Positions 46,890 through 57,796 of a stretch of DNA of 64,000 bases are shown one piece after another. Positions within the stretch are counted from its first letter, which is position 1; the number at the start of each line of letters is the position of its first letter. A program made the translations under genes and the position numbers. The stretch lies in the NCBI RefSeq assembly GCF_020857975.1, contig NZ_JACWUO010000006.1, forward strand, positions 1 to 64,000, read 5' to 3'. This DNA comes from Stenotrophomonas rhizophila. GTDB lineage: Bacteria > Pseudomonadota > Gammaproteobacteria > Xanthomonadales > Xanthomonadaceae. The notes under the pieces are model-generated. The model searched no databases. It was not told the origin of the DNA and worked only from the letters and a program-made list of their open reading frames with translations.

Positions 46890-47522
46890 ATGAATCCCCC
46901 CGTTTTACTGCTACACGGCATCTGGAATGCGCGCGCCTGGGTCGGCCCGCTGGCCTGGCGGCTGCGCGCCCGTGGCTTCACGGTCGATACCTTCGGCTAT
47001 TCCAGCGTGTTCGGCGGCCCGGACGTGGCCGTGCCGCAGCTGCTGGAGCGGCTGCAGGGCAGCGGCCCGGTGTCGCTGGTCGGGCACAGCCTGGGCGGCC
47101 TGGTGGCGTTGGAGGCCCTGCGCCGGCAGCCGGAGCTGCCGGTGTCGCGGGTGGTCTGCCTGGGCTCGCCGCTGCGCGGCAGCGGCACCGCCCGTTCGCT
47201 GGCCGAACATGGCTGGGCGCTGGCGCTGGGCCGCAGCGGCGAGCTGCTGCGCGATGGCCTGCCGGCCTGGGAGGGCAGGGCCCGGGTCGGCCTGATCGCC
47301 GGCTCGGTGCCGCACGGGCTGGGCAGCCTGCTCGGCGCGATCGGCGAGGCTTCCGACGGCACCGTGGCGCTGGATGAGACCCAGCTGCCCGGCCTGGCCG
47401 ACCATTGCGTGGTTCCGGCCAGCCACAGCGGGCTGGTGTTTTCGCCGGAGGCGGCCCGGCAGACCGCCGCGTTCCTGCGCGAAGGCCGCTTCCGCGACGA
47501 CCGCGCCGCCCATGCCGCCTGA
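46890..47522 (+). CDS. Alpha/beta hydrolase (triacylglycerol-lipase-like)
   Basis: A 210-residue protein without signal. It opens with VLLLHGIWNARAWVGPLAWRL, has the nucleophile elbow SLVGHSLGGLVALE (Ser near residue 67), and a late LADHCVVPASHSGLVFSPEAA segment holding the likely catalytic His. It resembles short PGAP1-like or lipase-like hydrolases. The substrate is unknown. TAGGCT ends six bases before the ATG and no ribosome-binding site is seen, so it may be translated from a leaderless message. Confidence 0.85.
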   Translation: MNPPVLLLHGIWNARAWVGPLAWRLRARGFTVDTFGYSSVFGGPDVAVPQLLERLQGSGPVSLVGHSLGGLVALEALRRQPELPVSRVVCLGSPLRGSGTARSLAEHGWALALGRSGELLRDGLPAWEGRARVGLIAGSVPHGLGSLLGAIGEASDGTVALDETQLPGLADHCVVPASHSGLVFSPEAARQTAAFLREGRFRDDRAAHAA

Positions 47523-47637
47523 GCCTGGCCGCCGGAGCCCCGGCCACCGGCCACCGGCCCGGACGCGACTAACACGGTCGCGGCGGCCGATCAGGTAGAA
47601 TCCGCGCCCTGTTCCTGACGCAAGCACGGAAACACCC

Positions 47638-48369
47638 ATGGGTAGAGGTCCCTCGATCGAGAACCGCAAAAACGCGTCCGACGCGAAGCGCGGCAAGATT
47701 TTCACCAAGATCATCCGCGAGATCGGCGTTGCCGCGCGCGGCGGTGGAGGCGACCCCAACAACAACCCGCGGCTGCGCGTGGCCATGGACAAGGGGCTGT
47801 CCTCGAACATGTCCAAGGACGTGATCGAGCGCGCCATCAAGAAGGCCACCGGTGAACTGGAAGGGGTGGAATACGAAGAGATCCGCTACGAGGGCTATGC
47901 CCCCGGTGGCGTGGCCGTGATCGTGGACTGCCTGACCGACAACCGGGTGCGCACCGTGGCCGATGTCCGCCATGCGTTCAGCAAATGCGGCGGCAACATG
48001 GGCACCGAAGGCTCGGTGTCGTTCATGTTCAAGCGCGTGGGCGTGCTGCACTTCGCCGCCGGCGCCAACGAGGAAGCCGTCACCGAGGCGGCCATCGAGG
48101 CCGGCGCCGACGATATCGTGGTGTACCCGGAGGACGGCGCGATCGACGTGCTCACCGCCGCCGACAGCTACCACGCGGTCAAGGATGCGATGGCCGCGGC
48201 CGGGTTCGTCCCGGACCATGCCGAGCTCACTTTCCGCGCCGACAACGACATCAAGGTCGAGGGCGACACCGCCGCCCAGGTCAAGAAGCTGCTGGACATG
48301 CTCGAAGACCTGGACGATGTGCAGGATGTGTTCTCCAATGCCGACCTCGGCGCGGACGCCTACGCCTGA
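47638..48369 (+). CDS. yebC: YebC/PmpR family translation/transcription factor
   Basis: A 243-residue protein that begins [20 protein letters not shown], the conserved YebC N-terminus, with the [19 protein letters not shown] and [20 protein letters not shown] motifs. Recent work on the family assigns a role in easing ribosome stalling at proline runs; older work names it a transcription regulator. It precedes ruvC, as in many proteobacteria. A TAGAAT -10-like hexamer lies at 47596-47601. Confidence 0.95.
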   Translation: MGRGPSIENRKNASDAKRGKIFTKIIREIGVAARGGGGDPNNNPRLRVAMDKGLSSNMSKDVIERAIKKATGELEGVEYEEIRYEGYAPGGVAVIVDCLTDNRVRTVADVRHAFSKCGGNMGTEGSVSFMFKRVGVLHFAAGANEEAVTEAAIEAGADDIVVYPEDGAIDVLTAADSYHAVKDAMAAAGFVPDHAELTFRADNDIKVEGDTAAQVKKLLDMLEDLDDVQDVFSNADLGADAYA

Positions 48370-48497
48370 GGTACGCCTGGCCGGTCGCTTTGCGCGACCG
48401 GTGGGCGGACAATGCGGACCATGATGACTCCAGCCGTTCCCCGCCCTCGTCGCCGCAGCCGTCCGTCCCGGGCTCTGCCCGGCCGCGCGTGTGCCGC

Positions 48498-49019
48498 ATG
48501 ACCCGCATCCTCGGCATCGACCCCGGTTCGCAGCGCACCGGGGTGGGCATCATCGATGTGGACGCCGCCGGCAAGGTGGTGCACGTCCACCACCTGCCGC
48601 TGATACTGCTGGGCGCCGACGACTTCCCGCAGCGGATGAAGCTGCTGGTGCTGGGCCTGAACGCGCTGGTGGAGGAGTACCGGCCCGACGAGGTCGCCAT
48701 CGAAAAGGTGTTCATGGCGCGCAACCCGGATTCGGCGCTGAAGCTGGGCCAGGCCCGTGGCGCGGCGATCTCGGCGGTGGTGATGCGCGACCTGCCGGTC
48801 AGCGAGTACGCGGCCACCGAGATCAAGCTGGCCGTGGTCGGCCGCGGTGGCGCGGAAAAGCAACAGGTGCAACACATGGTCGGGCTTATGCTCAACCTGA
48901 AAACCAAGCTGCAGGCCGACGCCGCCGACGCGTTGGCGGTGGCCATCACCCACGCCCATGTACGGGCCACGGCGCAGCGCCTCGGCGTCAACGCCCGCAT
49001 GGCCTGGAGCCGGAAATGA
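48498..49019 (+). CDS. ruvC: Holliday junction resolvase RuvC
   Basis: A 173-residue endonuclease that cuts Holliday junctions. [19 protein letters not shown] carries the first catalytic Asp. [23 protein letters not shown] carries the second acidic residue. [18 protein letters not shown] carries the last acidic pair. I chose the ATG at 48498; the upstream frame overlaps yebC and is a shadow. ruvA follows after ten bases. Confidence 0.96.
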   Translation: MTRILGIDPGSQRTGVGIIDVDAAGKVVHVHHLPLILLGADDFPQRMKLLVLGLNALVEEYRPDEVAIEKVFMARNPDSALKLGQARGAAISAVVMRDLPVSEYAATEIKLAVVGRGGAEKQQVQHMVGLMLNLKTKLQADAADALAVAITHAHVRATAQRLGVNARMAWSRK

Positions 49020-49029
49020 GGAAAACAGC

Positions 49030-49620
49030 ATGATTGGTCGTCTGCGCGGGATCGTGGCCTACAAGGCGCCGCCGTGGCTGCTGATCGACGTCAATGGCGT
49101 CGGTTACGAACTGGAGGCGCCGATGAGCACCTTCTACGACCTGCCCGAGCTGGGCCGCGAGGTCACCCTGTTCACCCATTACGCGCAGAAGGAAGACAGC
49201 GTGTCGCTGTACGGCTTCCTGCGCGAGGGCGAGCGCCGGCTGTTCCGCGATGTGCAGAAGGTCAGCGGGATCGGCGCCAAGATCGCGCTGGCGGTGCTGT
49301 CCGGCGTGAGCGTGGACGAGTTCGCGCGGATGCTGCAGGCCGGCGACATCACCGCGCTGACCCGCATCCCCGGGATCGGCAAGAAGACCGCCGAGCGCAT
49401 GGTGCTGGAACTGCGCGACCGCGCGGCCAACTTCGGCGGCGGCGGGGCGGCGATCGCCGGTGCCGCGCCGGCCACCGACCCGGTGTCGGAGGCCACCGTG
49501 GCGCTGCAGCAGCTGGGCTACAAGCCGGCCGAGGCCGCGCGTATGGCGCGCGAGGCCAATGCCGAGGGCGACGATGTCGCCATCGTGATCCGCAAGGCCC
49601 TGCAGGCCGCGCTGCGCTGA
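49030..49620 (+). CDS. ruvA: Holliday junction branch migration protein RuvA
   Basis: A 196-residue protein. It begins [20 protein letters not shown]. Two helix-hairpin-helix motifs follow ([15 protein letters not shown] and [18 protein letters not shown]). The C-terminal domain III ([20 protein letters not shown]) contacts RuvB. It forms the tetramer that holds the four-way junction. It is followed by kup, not by ruvB directly. Confidence 0.97.
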   Translation: MIGRLRGIVAYKAPPWLLIDVNGVGYELEAPMSTFYDLPELGREVTLFTHYAQKEDSVSLYGFLREGERRLFRDVQKVSGIGAKIALAVLSGVSVDEFARMLQAGDITALTRIPGIGKKTAERMVLELRDRAANFGGGGAAIAGAAPATDPVSEATVALQQLGYKPAEAARMAREANAEGDDVAIVIRKALQAALR

Positions 49621-49669
49621 CCCGCGCGCTGCCTGCCCACTGATACCGACCGCGTTGCCCCGGAGCCCC

Positions 49670-51589
49670 ATGTCCACTTCTTCCACCCCGCACGACAACG
49701 GCCATTCCGCGCACGGCCACGCCCCGGCGGCCGGCGGCATGGCGTTGATGATCGGCGCCATCGGCGTGGTGTTCGGCGACATCGGCACCAGCCCGCTGTA
49801 CACGCTCAAGGAAGCGTTCTCGCCGCACTACGGCCTCAACAGCGATCATGACACGGTGCTGGGCGTGCTGTCGCTGGCGTTCTGGGCGCTGAACATCGTG
49901 GTCACGCTCAAGTACGTCACCATCATCATGCGTGCCGACAACGAAGGCGAAGGCGGCATCATGGCGCTGATGGCGCTGACCCAGCGCACCCTGCGCCACG
50001 GCTCGCGCTCGGCCTACGTGGTGGGCATCCTGGGCATCTTCGGCGCTTCGCTGTTCTTCGGCGACGGGGTGATCACCCCGGCCATCTCGGTGCTGGGTGC
50101 GGTCGAGGGCCTGGAGGTGGCCGCGCCGGGCCTGCATGCCTTCATCGTGCCGATCACGGTGGTGGTGCTGCTGGCGGTGTTTGCCGTGCAGCGTTTTGGC
50201 ACCGAGAAGATCGGCAAGCTGTTCGGCCCGATCACCTCGATCTGGTTCATTTCGCTGGCCGCGATCGGCATCTGGAACATCGTCGATGCCCCCGAAGTGC
50301 TCAAGGCCTTCAACCCGATGTGGGCGTTGCGCTTCTTCATGGAGCACGGCTGGCACGGGGTGTTCATCCTCGGTGCGGTGGTGCTGGCGGTCACCGGCGG
50401 CGAGGCGCTGTACGCGGACATGGGCCACTTCGGGGCCAAGCCGATCCGCCACGCCTGGTACTTCTTCGTGTTGCCGTGCCTGGTGCTGAACTACCTGGGG
50501 CAGGGCGCGCTGGTGCTCAACCACCCCGAGGCGGTCAAGAACCCGTTCTTCGAGGCGGTGCCGGAGTGGGCGCTGTACCCGATGATCATCCTGGCCACGA
50601 TGGCCGCGGTGATCGCCTCGCAGTCGGTGATCACCGGTGCGTTCTCGGTGTCGCGCCAGGCCATGCAGCTGGGCTATATCCCGCGCATGCGCATCACCCA
50701 TACCTCGCACGACACCATCGGCCAGATCTACATCCCCGGCATCAACTGGGGCATCGCGGTGATGGTGATCGGGCTGGTGCTGGCGTTCCGCAGCTCGTCC
50801 AACCTGGCGGTGGCCTATGGCATCTCGGTGTCGGCGACGATGCTCATCGATACCCTGCTGCTGGCCCTGGTGGCGCGCGCGCTGTGGCCGACTTCGCGCT
50901 ACTGGATCATTCCGCTGTGCGCGGTCTTCTTCGTGATCGACCTGGGCTTTGTGATCGCCAACGGCGCCAAACTGATGCAGGGCGCGTGGTTCCCGGTGGT
51001 GCTGGGCCTGGTGCTGTTCACCATGATGCGCACCTGGCGGCGTGGCCGCGAGCTGCTGCGCGACGAGATCCGCAAGGATGGTATCCGTATCGACACCTTC
51101 CTGCCCGGGCTGATGCTGGCCCCGCCGGTGCGGGTGCCGGGCACGGCGGTGTTCCTGACCGCCGACCCCTCGGTGGCCCCGCATGCGCTGATGCACAACC
51201 TCAAGCACAACAAGGTGCTGCATGAGCGCAATGTGTTCCTGCACGTGGTGACCCTGCCGGTGCCGTATGCGCCGGAGGGCCAGCGCCTGAAGATCGAGTC
51301 GGTGGGCGATGAGTTCTACCGCATCTACGTGCGCTTCGGCTTCATGGAGACCCCGGACGTGCCGTTGGCGCTGATGCGCTCGTGCGACCACGGCGGGATC
51401 TATTTCGACCCGATGGACACCACCTTCTTCGCCAGCCGCGAGACCATCGTGGCCACCGCCAACCGCGGCATGCCGATCTGGCGCGACAAGCTGTTCGCGC
51501 TGATGCACCGCAATGCGGCGCCGGCGACCGGGTTCTTCCGGATTCCGGGTAACCGGCTGGTAGAACTGGGCGCCCAGGTAGAGATCTGA
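49670..51589 (+). CDS. kup: Kup family potassium uptake protein
   Basis: A 639-residue K+:H+ symporter. The signature [23 protein letters not shown] lies near the N-terminus, with a dozen hydrophobic segments to about residue 460 and a cytosolic C-terminal domain ([30 protein letters not shown]). The first 25 residues are His/Ala/Pro-rich. I chose [10 protein letters not shown]; an in-frame start five codons earlier exists. It stands between ruvA and ruvB on the same strand. Its last codons and stop lie in a long hairpin. Confidence 0.95.
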   Translation: MSTSSTPHDNGHSAHGHAPAAGGMALMIGAIGVVFGDIGTSPLYTLKEAFSPHYGLNSDHDTVLGVLSLAFWALNIVVTLKYVTIIMRADNEGEGGIMALMALTQRTLRHGSRSAYVVGILGIFGASLFFGDGVITPAISVLGAVEGLEVAAPGLHAFIVPITVVVLLAVFAVQRFGTEKIGKLFGPITSIWFISLAAIGIWNIVDAPEVLKAFNPMWALRFFMEHGWHGVFILGAVVLAVTGGEALYADMGHFGAKPIRHAWYFFVLPCLVLNYLGQGALVLNHPEAVKNPFFEAVPEWALYPMIILATMAAVIASQSVITGAFSVSRQAMQLGYIPRMRITHTSHDTIGQIYIPGINWGIAVMVIGLVLAFRSSSNLAVAYGISVSATMLIDTLLLALVARALWPTSRYWIIPLCAVFFVIDLGFVIANGAKLMQGAWFPVVLGLVLFTMMRTWRRGRELLRDEIRKDGIRIDTFLPGLMLAPPVRVPGTAVFLTADPSVAPHALMHNLKHNKVLHERNVFLHVVTLPVPYAPEGQRLKIESVGDEFYRIYVRFGFMETPDVPLALMRSCDHGGIYFDPMDTTFFASRETIVATANRGMPIWRDKLFALMHRNAAPATGFFRIPGNRLVELGAQVEI

Positions 51590-51611
51590 CTGCGTCAGCT
51601 CTCTACCTGGG
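51573..51611 (+). terminator. Long hairpin spanning the kup stop codon
   Basis: CCCAGGTAGAGATCTGAC at 51573-51590 pairs with GTCAGCTCTCTACCTGGG at 51594-51611, an 18-pair stem with one mismatch and a three-base loop. GTAG and CTAC occur symmetrically inside it, so it is probably another member of the GTAG repeat group. There is no T run. Confidence 0.75.
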
Positions 51612-51944
51612 CTCCGGCCCACGGTTTGCTGCGCAAATCGTGGCCCCCGGGTGCAGTAGGGGCGGCCGCTGGCTAGCAACCATGCAAAAGCCGGAGCGCT
51701 CGACGATTGCTGCGGGGTGGGTCGGGGCGCATGGGCCGTCGGGACACGCCGCAAGTACGTCCTTGTAGGCTCCGCCACCGCATCCATGCGGTGGAGGGTC
51801 CCGCCAACCCATGCACCCCGACCCTCGACACCGGGTCGGCATGCACGGAGCGGTAGTGCCGGCCGCTGGCCGGCAACCAGGCGGCGCCGGAAGGGTAGTA
51901 GGTGACGACCGTTGGTCGTCACGCTTTTGCCGCATAATCGCGGG
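51612..51944. repeat. Repeat-filled gap before ruvB with a possible leaderless promoter
   Basis: Contents in order: a CCACG...CGTGG hairpin (51617-51642); about 200 bp with no gene; a SMAG copy at 51853-51876; and a GTAG element at 51898-51922 (GTGACGACC-gtt-GGTCGTCAC). Just after it CATAAT at 51933-51938 ends six bases before the ruvB ATG, and no ribosome-binding site is visible. Confidence 0.75.
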
Positions 51945-52985
51945 ATGACCGACGACCGCATCATCGCCGCCGGTGCCACCCGTGAAGACGAGGGCACCGA
52001 CGCCAGCATCCGCCCCAAGCGCATGGCCGATTACCTGGGCCAGGCGCCGGTGCGCGAGCAGCTGTCGATCTATATCGAGGCGACCAAGGCCCGCGGCGAC
52101 GCCCTGGACCACGTGCTGATCTTCGGCCCGCCCGGGCTGGGCAAGACCACCCTGAGCCATGTGATTGCCAACGAACTGGGGGTGGCGCTGCGGGTCACCT
52201 CCGGCCCGGTGATCGAGAAGGCCGGCGACCTGGCCGCGCTGCTGACCAACCTGCAGCCGCACGATGTGCTGTTCATCGACGAAATCCACCGCCTCTCGCC
52301 GGTGGTCGAGGAAGTGCTGTACCCGGCGATGGAGGATTTCCAGATCGACATCATGATCGGCGAGGGCCCGGCGGCCCGCTCGATCAAGATCGACCTGCCG
52401 CCGTTCACCCTGATCGGGGCCACCACCCGGGCCGGCCTGCTGACCGCGCCGCTGCGCGACCGCTTCGGCATCGTGCACCGGCTGGAGTTCTATACCCCCG
52501 AAGAACTGACGAAGATCGTCCGCCGTTCGGCGGCCATCCTCAACATCGACTGCACCGCCGAGGGCGCGGCCGAGATCGCGCGGCGCTCGCGCGGCACCCC
52601 GCGGATCGCCAACCGGCTGCTGCGGCGGGTGCGCGACTATGCCCAGGTCAAGGCCGCCGGGCATATCGACCAGGACGTGGCGCAGGCGGCCATGCAGATG
52701 CTCAAGGTCGACCCGGAAGGCTTCGACGAGCTGGACCGGCGCATGCTGCGGACCATGGTCGACTACTTCGACGGCGGCCCGGTGGGCATCGAGTCGCTGG
52801 CCGCGGCACTGTCCGAAGAGCGCGGCACGCTGGAAGACGTGGTCGAGCCGTACCTGATCCAGCAGGGCTTCCTGATCCGCACCGCGCGTGGCCGGATGTG
52901 CACGCACAAGGCCTACCGGCACATGGGCCTGAAGCCGAAGAACCCGCCTGCGGACCTGTTTGCCGAGGCGATCGATGGAAATTGA
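51945..52985 (+). CDS. ruvB: Holliday junction branch migration ATPase RuvB
   Basis: A 346-residue AAA+ motor. It begins [17 protein letters not shown]. Walker A is [10 protein letters not shown], Walker B is [10 protein letters not shown], sensor region [10 protein letters not shown], and the C-terminal winged helix contains [19 protein letters not shown]. It works with RuvA and RuvC, from which it is separated by kup. The start is fixed by the conserved N-terminus. The last 11 bases overlap ybgC. Confidence 0.97.
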   Translation: MTDDRIIAAGATREDEGTDASIRPKRMADYLGQAPVREQLSIYIEATKARGDALDHVLIFGPPGLGKTTLSHVIANELGVALRVTSGPVIEKAGDLAALLTNLQPHDVLFIDEIHRLSPVVEEVLYPAMEDFQIDIMIGEGPAARSIKIDLPPFTLIGATTRAGLLTAPLRDRFGIVHRLEFYTPEELTKIVRRSAAILNIDCTAEGAAEIARRSRGTPRIANRLLRRVRDYAQVKAAGHIDQDVAQAAMQMLKVDPEGFDELDRRMLRTMVDYFDGGPVGIESLAAALSEERGTLEDVVEPYLIQQGFLIRTARGRMCTHKAYRHMGLKPKNPPADLFAEAIDGN

Positions 52986-53406
52986 GCCCCGGTTCAGTTG
53001 GCCGACACGCATTTACTGGGAAGATACCGACGCTGGCGGGGTGGTCTACCACGCCCGCTACGTGGCCTTCATGGAACGGGCACGGACCGAATGGATGCGG
53101 GCCCTGGGCCATGGCCAGGAACGCATGCGCAGCGAGCACGGCCTGGTATTCGCGGTCCGCGCGATGACCATGGACTTTCTCAAGCCGGCGCGACTGGACG
53201 ATGCGCTGGATGTGACCGCCACGCTGGTGCAGTGCAAGCGCGCCAGCATGGTGTTCGACCAACGGGTGTGTCGCGGCGATGAAACGCTGCTGACGGCCCA
53301 GGTCAGGATCGCCGCATTGGATGCGGCCACTTTCAAACCGCGCGGCATGGGCGATGCACTGCTGGCCGCGTTGAAACCCTACGAACTTCAAGTATCGGCA
53401 CAATGA
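52975..53406 (+). CDS. ybgC: Acyl-CoA thioesterase YbgC
   Basis: A 143-residue hot-dog thioesterase. The active-site motif is [25 protein letters not shown] with the catalytic Asp; [13 protein letters not shown] follows. It acts on acyl-CoA or acyl-carrier substrates and is the usual first gene of tol-pal operons. It starts inside the last codons of ruvB and ends ten bases before tolQ. Confidence 0.95.
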   Translation: MEIEPRFSWPTRIYWEDTDAGGVVYHARYVAFMERARTEWMRALGHGQERMRSEHGLVFAVRAMTMDFLKPARLDDALDVTATLVQCKRASMVFDQRVCRGDETLLTAQVRIAALDAATFKPRGMGDALLAALKPYELQVSAQ

Positions 53407-53416
53407 GGAACAACGG

Positions 53417-54196
53417 ATGATCGCAATGCTCCTGGCCCTGCAGGCCACGGTGACCGAGGCGCTGCCGCAGGAAGTCACCAGCGCCGCGGCGCAGACGGTG
53501 GCGCAGGCCGCCCATGGCGGTGGCATCAACTACCTGGACCTGATGATCAAGGCCAGCATCCCGGTGAAGATCATCGTGCTGCTGCTGCTGGCCGGCTCGT
53601 TCATCAGCTGGGTGATCATCTTCCGCAAGGCGCGCGTGTTCAACGCGGCCAACCGCGAGGCCGACGAGTTCGAAAGCCGCTTCTGGTCCGGCGCCGACCT
53701 GGGCAAGCTGTACAGCGCGGCCACCGACCGCAACCGCAAGGTGGGCGGCCTGGAGGCGATCTTCGAAGCCGGCTTCCGCGAATTCACCCGCCTGCGCGAC
53801 AAGCGCCGGCTGGACGGCCGCGCCCAGCTCGAAGGCGCCCAGCGCGCCATGCGCACCACCTACACCCGCGAAGTGGACCAGATGGAGCGCAGCCTGGAGC
53901 TGCTGGCCAACATCGGCTCGACCGCCCCGTACGTGGGCCTGGTCGGTACCGTGTTCGGCATCATGGTGACCATGCACGACATGATCAACAGCGGCGAGCA
54001 GGCCGGCATCGCCTCGGTGGCCCCGGGCATCTCCGAAGCCCTGTTCGCCACCGCGATCGGCCTGTTCGTGGCGATCCCGGCGGTATGGGCCTACAACCGC
54101 TTCACCACCCGCGTGGAGCGCATGTCGGTCCGTTTTGAAACCTTCGCAGAAGAGTTCAGCTCGATCCTGCAGCGCCAGACCGCGGGCGACGAGTAA
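53417..54196 (+). CDS. tolQ: Tol-Pal system proton channel subunit TolQ
   Basis: A 259-residue inner-membrane protein of the MotA/ExbB/TolQ family. Three hydrophobic segments are seen (about 35-58, 163-185 and 198-220), with STAPYVGLVGTVFGIMVTMHDM in the second and ISEALFATAIGLFVAIPAVWAYN in the third. With TolR it uses the proton gradient to power TolA during outer-membrane constriction. Ribosome-binding site GAGGAA lies just upstream. Confidence 0.96.
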   Translation: MIAMLLALQATVTEALPQEVTSAAAQTVAQAAHGGGINYLDLMIKASIPVKIIVLLLLAGSFISWVIIFRKARVFNAANREADEFESRFWSGADLGKLYSAATDRNRKVGGLEAIFEAGFREFTRLRDKRRLDGRAQLEGAQRAMRTTYTREVDQMERSLELLANIGSTAPYVGLVGTVFGIMVTMHDMINSGEQAGIASVAPGISEALFATAIGLFVAIPAVWAYNRFTTRVERMSVRFETFAEEFSSILQRQTAGDE

Positions 54197-54219
54197 GCGC
54201 CCAGCACAAGGACACTGCC

Positions 54220-54637
<418 letters not shown>

Positions 54638-54648
<11 letters not shown>

Positions 54649-55699
54649 CGCCCTGCCACCGCAGCGCCAGCCGGAAGAGAAGTGGGGTCTGCCGATCGCG
54701 CTGGCGCTGGGCGTGCACCTGTTGTTGGCGCTGGTGTTCATCGCCGCCTGGCTGTGGTCGCCGCAGCGCAGTACCGAGGCCGCCGCCGGCGACCCGGCGA
54801 TCGAGGCCAGCCTGCAGTTGTCCGCCTCCGAGGCGGCCGCGGCGCGCCAGGCGCTGCGCGCCGCGGAAAAGCTGCCCGACCTGCCCGAACCTGTTGCCCA
54901 GCCCGAGCCGGTCCCCGAAGACACCGTGCCGCCGCCGCAGCCGATCGAGGAGCCGCGCCCGCAGGATGCGCCTACCCCGCAGCAGCAACAGGCCCAGGAG
55001 CGCGTCGCCCAGCCGGACAAGATCGACCAGGACGCGGTCAGCGCGCTGGCGATCTCGGCCGAGAGGGCCAAGCAGGAACAGGAAGCCAAGCGCCGCCAGG
55101 AACAGATCGACCTGACCGAGCGCCAGCGCCAGGAGCAGGCCGAGCAGAAGCTGCGCCTGGCCAAGCAGCAGGAAGCGGACGAGCAGAAGAAGAAGCTGGC
55201 CGAACAGGAACAGAAGGCCAACGACACCAAGGCCGAGGCCGAGCGCCAGAAGAAGATCGCCGAGATCCGCCGCCAGCGCGCCCAGGCCGAAAACGAGGCC
55301 AAGCTGGCCGAGCAGAAGCTGCGCCAGGTCAGCGCCGCCCGTGCCGCCAGCGCCACCGCCTCCACCGCCGGCGCCACCGGAGCGGCCAGGCCGGCCGCCG
55401 GTGCCGGTGGCACCAGCGACGACCTCAGCGCCAAGTACGCCGCGGCGATCCAGCAGAAGGTGAAGGGGCAGTGGACGCGTCCGGATTCGGTGCCGTTGGG
55501 CCAGAAGTGTCAGGTCTCCATCACCCAGATTCCGGGTGGCCAGGTGATCCAGGCCAAAGTGGTGGGCAGCTGTGCCTTCGATGAGGCTGGCAAGCGGTCC
55601 ATCGAGGCGGCCGTGCTCAATGCCCAGCCGCTGCCGTATCGCGGCTTCGAGTCGGTTTACCAGCGCACCATCAATTTCACCTTCACCGCCCAGGACTGA
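54638..55699 (+). CDS. tolA: Tol-Pal system protein TolA
   Basis: A 353-residue energy-transmitting protein. One N-terminal transmembrane helix (LALGVHLLLALVFIAAWLW) is followed by a proline-rich stretch. A long Gln/Glu/Lys/Ala-rich coiled coil (about 125-235) crosses the periplasm. The compact C-terminal domain (LGQKCQVSITQIPGGQVIQAKVV, CAFDEAGKRSIEAAV) contacts TolB and Pal. The start overlaps tolR, giving coupling. Confidence 0.95.
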
Positions 55700-55889
55700 T
55701 CGGCGGCCGGCCGGCCCCTCGCTGCGAGGGCTGCCGGCGGGGGTGCGGCTGCCCGACTAATTCGTTAACGGTCTGTGAGTTTTGATTGCGCGGTGACTCT
55801 GCTTTCACGCACCGTTGGTTCATGATTGCGAAACTGTTCACCACAGTGCTGTTATCCCTCGTTCCGGTTTTCCCCCTATTGAGTGCTCC

Positions 55890-57209
55890 ATGAAGAAGAT
55901 GCCTCGCTGGCTTGCCGTGTTTGCGGCTCTGTTGCTGCCCTTTGCTGCCATGGCGCAGCAGAAGGGCTTGGATATCGACATCATCGGCGGCAACGCCTCG
56001 GCCACGCCCATTACCGTGGTGCCGATGCCGTACCAGGGCTCGGCCGCTGCGCCGCAGACCGACGTGGCCGCTGTGGTCCGCGCCGACCTGGAGCGGTCCG
56101 GCCAGTTCCGCACCCTGCCCGAAGCGCAGATCGTCGAAAAGCCCGCCCGTGGCAGCGAGATCCAGTTCGCCACCTGGCGCGCGCTGAAGCAGAACTACAT
56201 CGTGGTCGGCCGGGTCATGGACGCCGGCGCCGGCGCCTACCGGGTGGAGTACGAACTGTATGACGTGCCCAAGGGCGAGCGCCTGCTGGGCCTGGCGATG
56301 ACCGCCCGTGGCACTGCCATGCGCGATGTCGCCCACCAGATGGCCGATGCCATCTACGAGAAGATCACCGGGGTGCGCGGCGCCTTCTGGACCCGCATCG
56401 CCTATGTCACCGCCAGCGGCAAGGGCGATGCCATGCGCTATGCGCTGATGGTGGCCGATTCGGACGGCTTCAACCCGCAGACCATCGTGCGTTCGGCCGA
56501 GCCGCTGCTGTCGCCGTCGTGGAGCCCGGACGGCAACCGCCTGGCCTACGTCAGCTTCGAGCGTGGCAATTCGGCCATCTACATCCAGAACATCTCCACC
56601 GGCGCCCGTGAGCTGGTCACCAGCTTCCGCGGCATCAACAGCGCCCCCTCGTTCTCCCCGGACGGCCGCCGCCTGGCGCTGTCGCTGTCGCGCAGCGGCA
56701 ACCCGGAAATCTACGTGATGGACTTGGGCAGCAAGCAGCTGACCCAGCTGACCAACCACTTCGCCATCGATACCGAGCCGACCTGGAACGCCGATGGCGG
56801 CAGCATCTACTTCACCTCCGACCGCGGCGGCCGCCCGCAGATCTACCAGGTGCCGGCCAGTGGCGGCAGCGCCTCGCGGGTGACCTTCCAGGGCAACTAC
56901 AACGCCACTCCGAGCCTGTCCTATGACGGCAAGAAGCTGGTGGTGGCCCAGGGCAGCGGCAATACCTACAAGATCGCGATGATGGACAGCAGCCTGGGCT
57001 CGGCCCGCTGGAGCACGCTGTCGCCGGGTTCGCTGGACGAGTCGCCGAGCTTTGCGCCCAACGCAAGCATGGTGCTGTATGCCGCCCGCGAGGGTGGCCG
57101 TGGAGTGTTGTATGCCGTCTCGGCCGATGCGCGCGTGCGCCAGCGGCTGGTACTGGCAGACGGTGACGTCCGCGAGCCTTCTTGGTCGCCTTACCGTACA
57201 AAGCGCTAA
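55890..57209 (+). CDS. tolB: Tol-Pal system periplasmic protein TolB
   Basis: A 439-residue periplasmic protein: signal [23 protein letters not shown], an N-terminal domain ([15 protein letters not shown]), then a six-bladed WD40/TolB propeller marked by repeats such as [31 protein letters not shown] and [15 protein letters not shown]. It binds Pal and TolA. A 190-bp gap to tolA is larger than in most tol operons and may contain a promoter; an 11-residue upstream in-frame extension is not supported. Confidence 0.96.
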   Translation: MKKMPRWLAVFAALLLPFAAMAQQKGLDIDIIGGNASATPITVVPMPYQGSAAAPQTDVAAVVRADLERSGQFRTLPEAQIVEKPARGSEIQFATWRALKQNYIVVGRVMDAGAGAYRVEYELYDVPKGERLLGLAMTARGTAMRDVAHQMADAIYEKITGVRGAFWTRIAYVTASGKGDAMRYALMVADSDGFNPQTIVRSAEPLLSPSWSPDGNRLAYVSFERGNSAIYIQNISTGARELVTSFRGINSAPSFSPDGRRLALSLSRSGNPEIYVMDLGSKQLTQLTNHFAIDTEPTWNADGGSIYFTSDRGGRPQIYQVPASGGSASRVTFQGNYNATPSLSYDGKKLVVAQGSGNTYKIAMMDSSLGSARWSTLSPGSLDESPSFAPNASMVLYAAREGGRGVLYAVSADARVRQRLVLADGDVREPSWSPYRTKR

Positions 57210-57274
57210 CAGAGTGTTAAGATTTCCAACGTATTCATCCCACATCCGGCTTTAGGAGCCTCAAAGGTATCGCC

Positions 57275-57793
57275 ATGAACAAGTCCACCCGAGTTCTGCT
57301 TGTCTCCCTGCTGTCCGTGGCCGCCCTGGCCGGTTGCGCAAAGAAGGTGAAGGAAACGCCGGTCGCCCCGGTCGATTCCGGCTCCTCGACCACCACCCCG
57401 ACCGGTCCGTCGACCTCCGGCCTGTACGGCCCGGGCGACCTGGATACCGATTCCTGCCTGCGCCAGCGCGTGGTGTACTTCGACCTGGACAAGGAAGACG
57501 TGAAGCCGGAATTCCAGGCCATCATGGCTTGCCACGCCAAGTACCTGCGCGACCGTCCGTCCTCGCGCATGACCCTGCAGGGCCACACCGACGAGCGCGG
57601 TTCGCGCGCGTACAACCAGGCCCTGGGCGAGCGTCGTGGCAACGGCGTGTCCTCGGCACTGCAGGCCAACGGCGGCTCGGCTTCGCAGCTGACCGTGGTG
57701 TCCTACGGTGAAGAGCGTCCGGTCTGCACCGAGTCGGGCGAGTCCTGCTGGTCGCAGAACCGCCGCGTCGAGATCGTGTACACGGCTCAGTAA
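57275..57793 (+). CDS. pal: Peptidoglycan-associated lipoprotein Pal
   Basis: A 172-residue outer-membrane lipoprotein. Signal MNKSTRVLLVSLLSVAALAGC with a clear lipobox, a Ser/Thr/Pro-rich linker, then an OmpA-like domain (VVYFDLDKEDVKPEFQAIM, LQGHTDERGSRAYNQALGERR) that holds peptidoglycan. It ends NRRVEIVYTAQ. The ribosome-binding site TAGGAG precedes it. cpoB begins three bases after its stop. Confidence 0.97.
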   Translation: MNKSTRVLLVSLLSVAALAGCAKKVKETPVAPVDSGSSTTTPTGPSTSGLYGPGDLDTDSCLRQRVVYFDLDKEDVKPEFQAIMACHAKYLRDRPSSRMTLQGHTDERGSRAYNQALGERRGNGVSSALQANGGSASQLTVVSYGEERPVCTESGESCWSQNRRVEIVYTAQ

Positions 57794-57796
57794 TAG

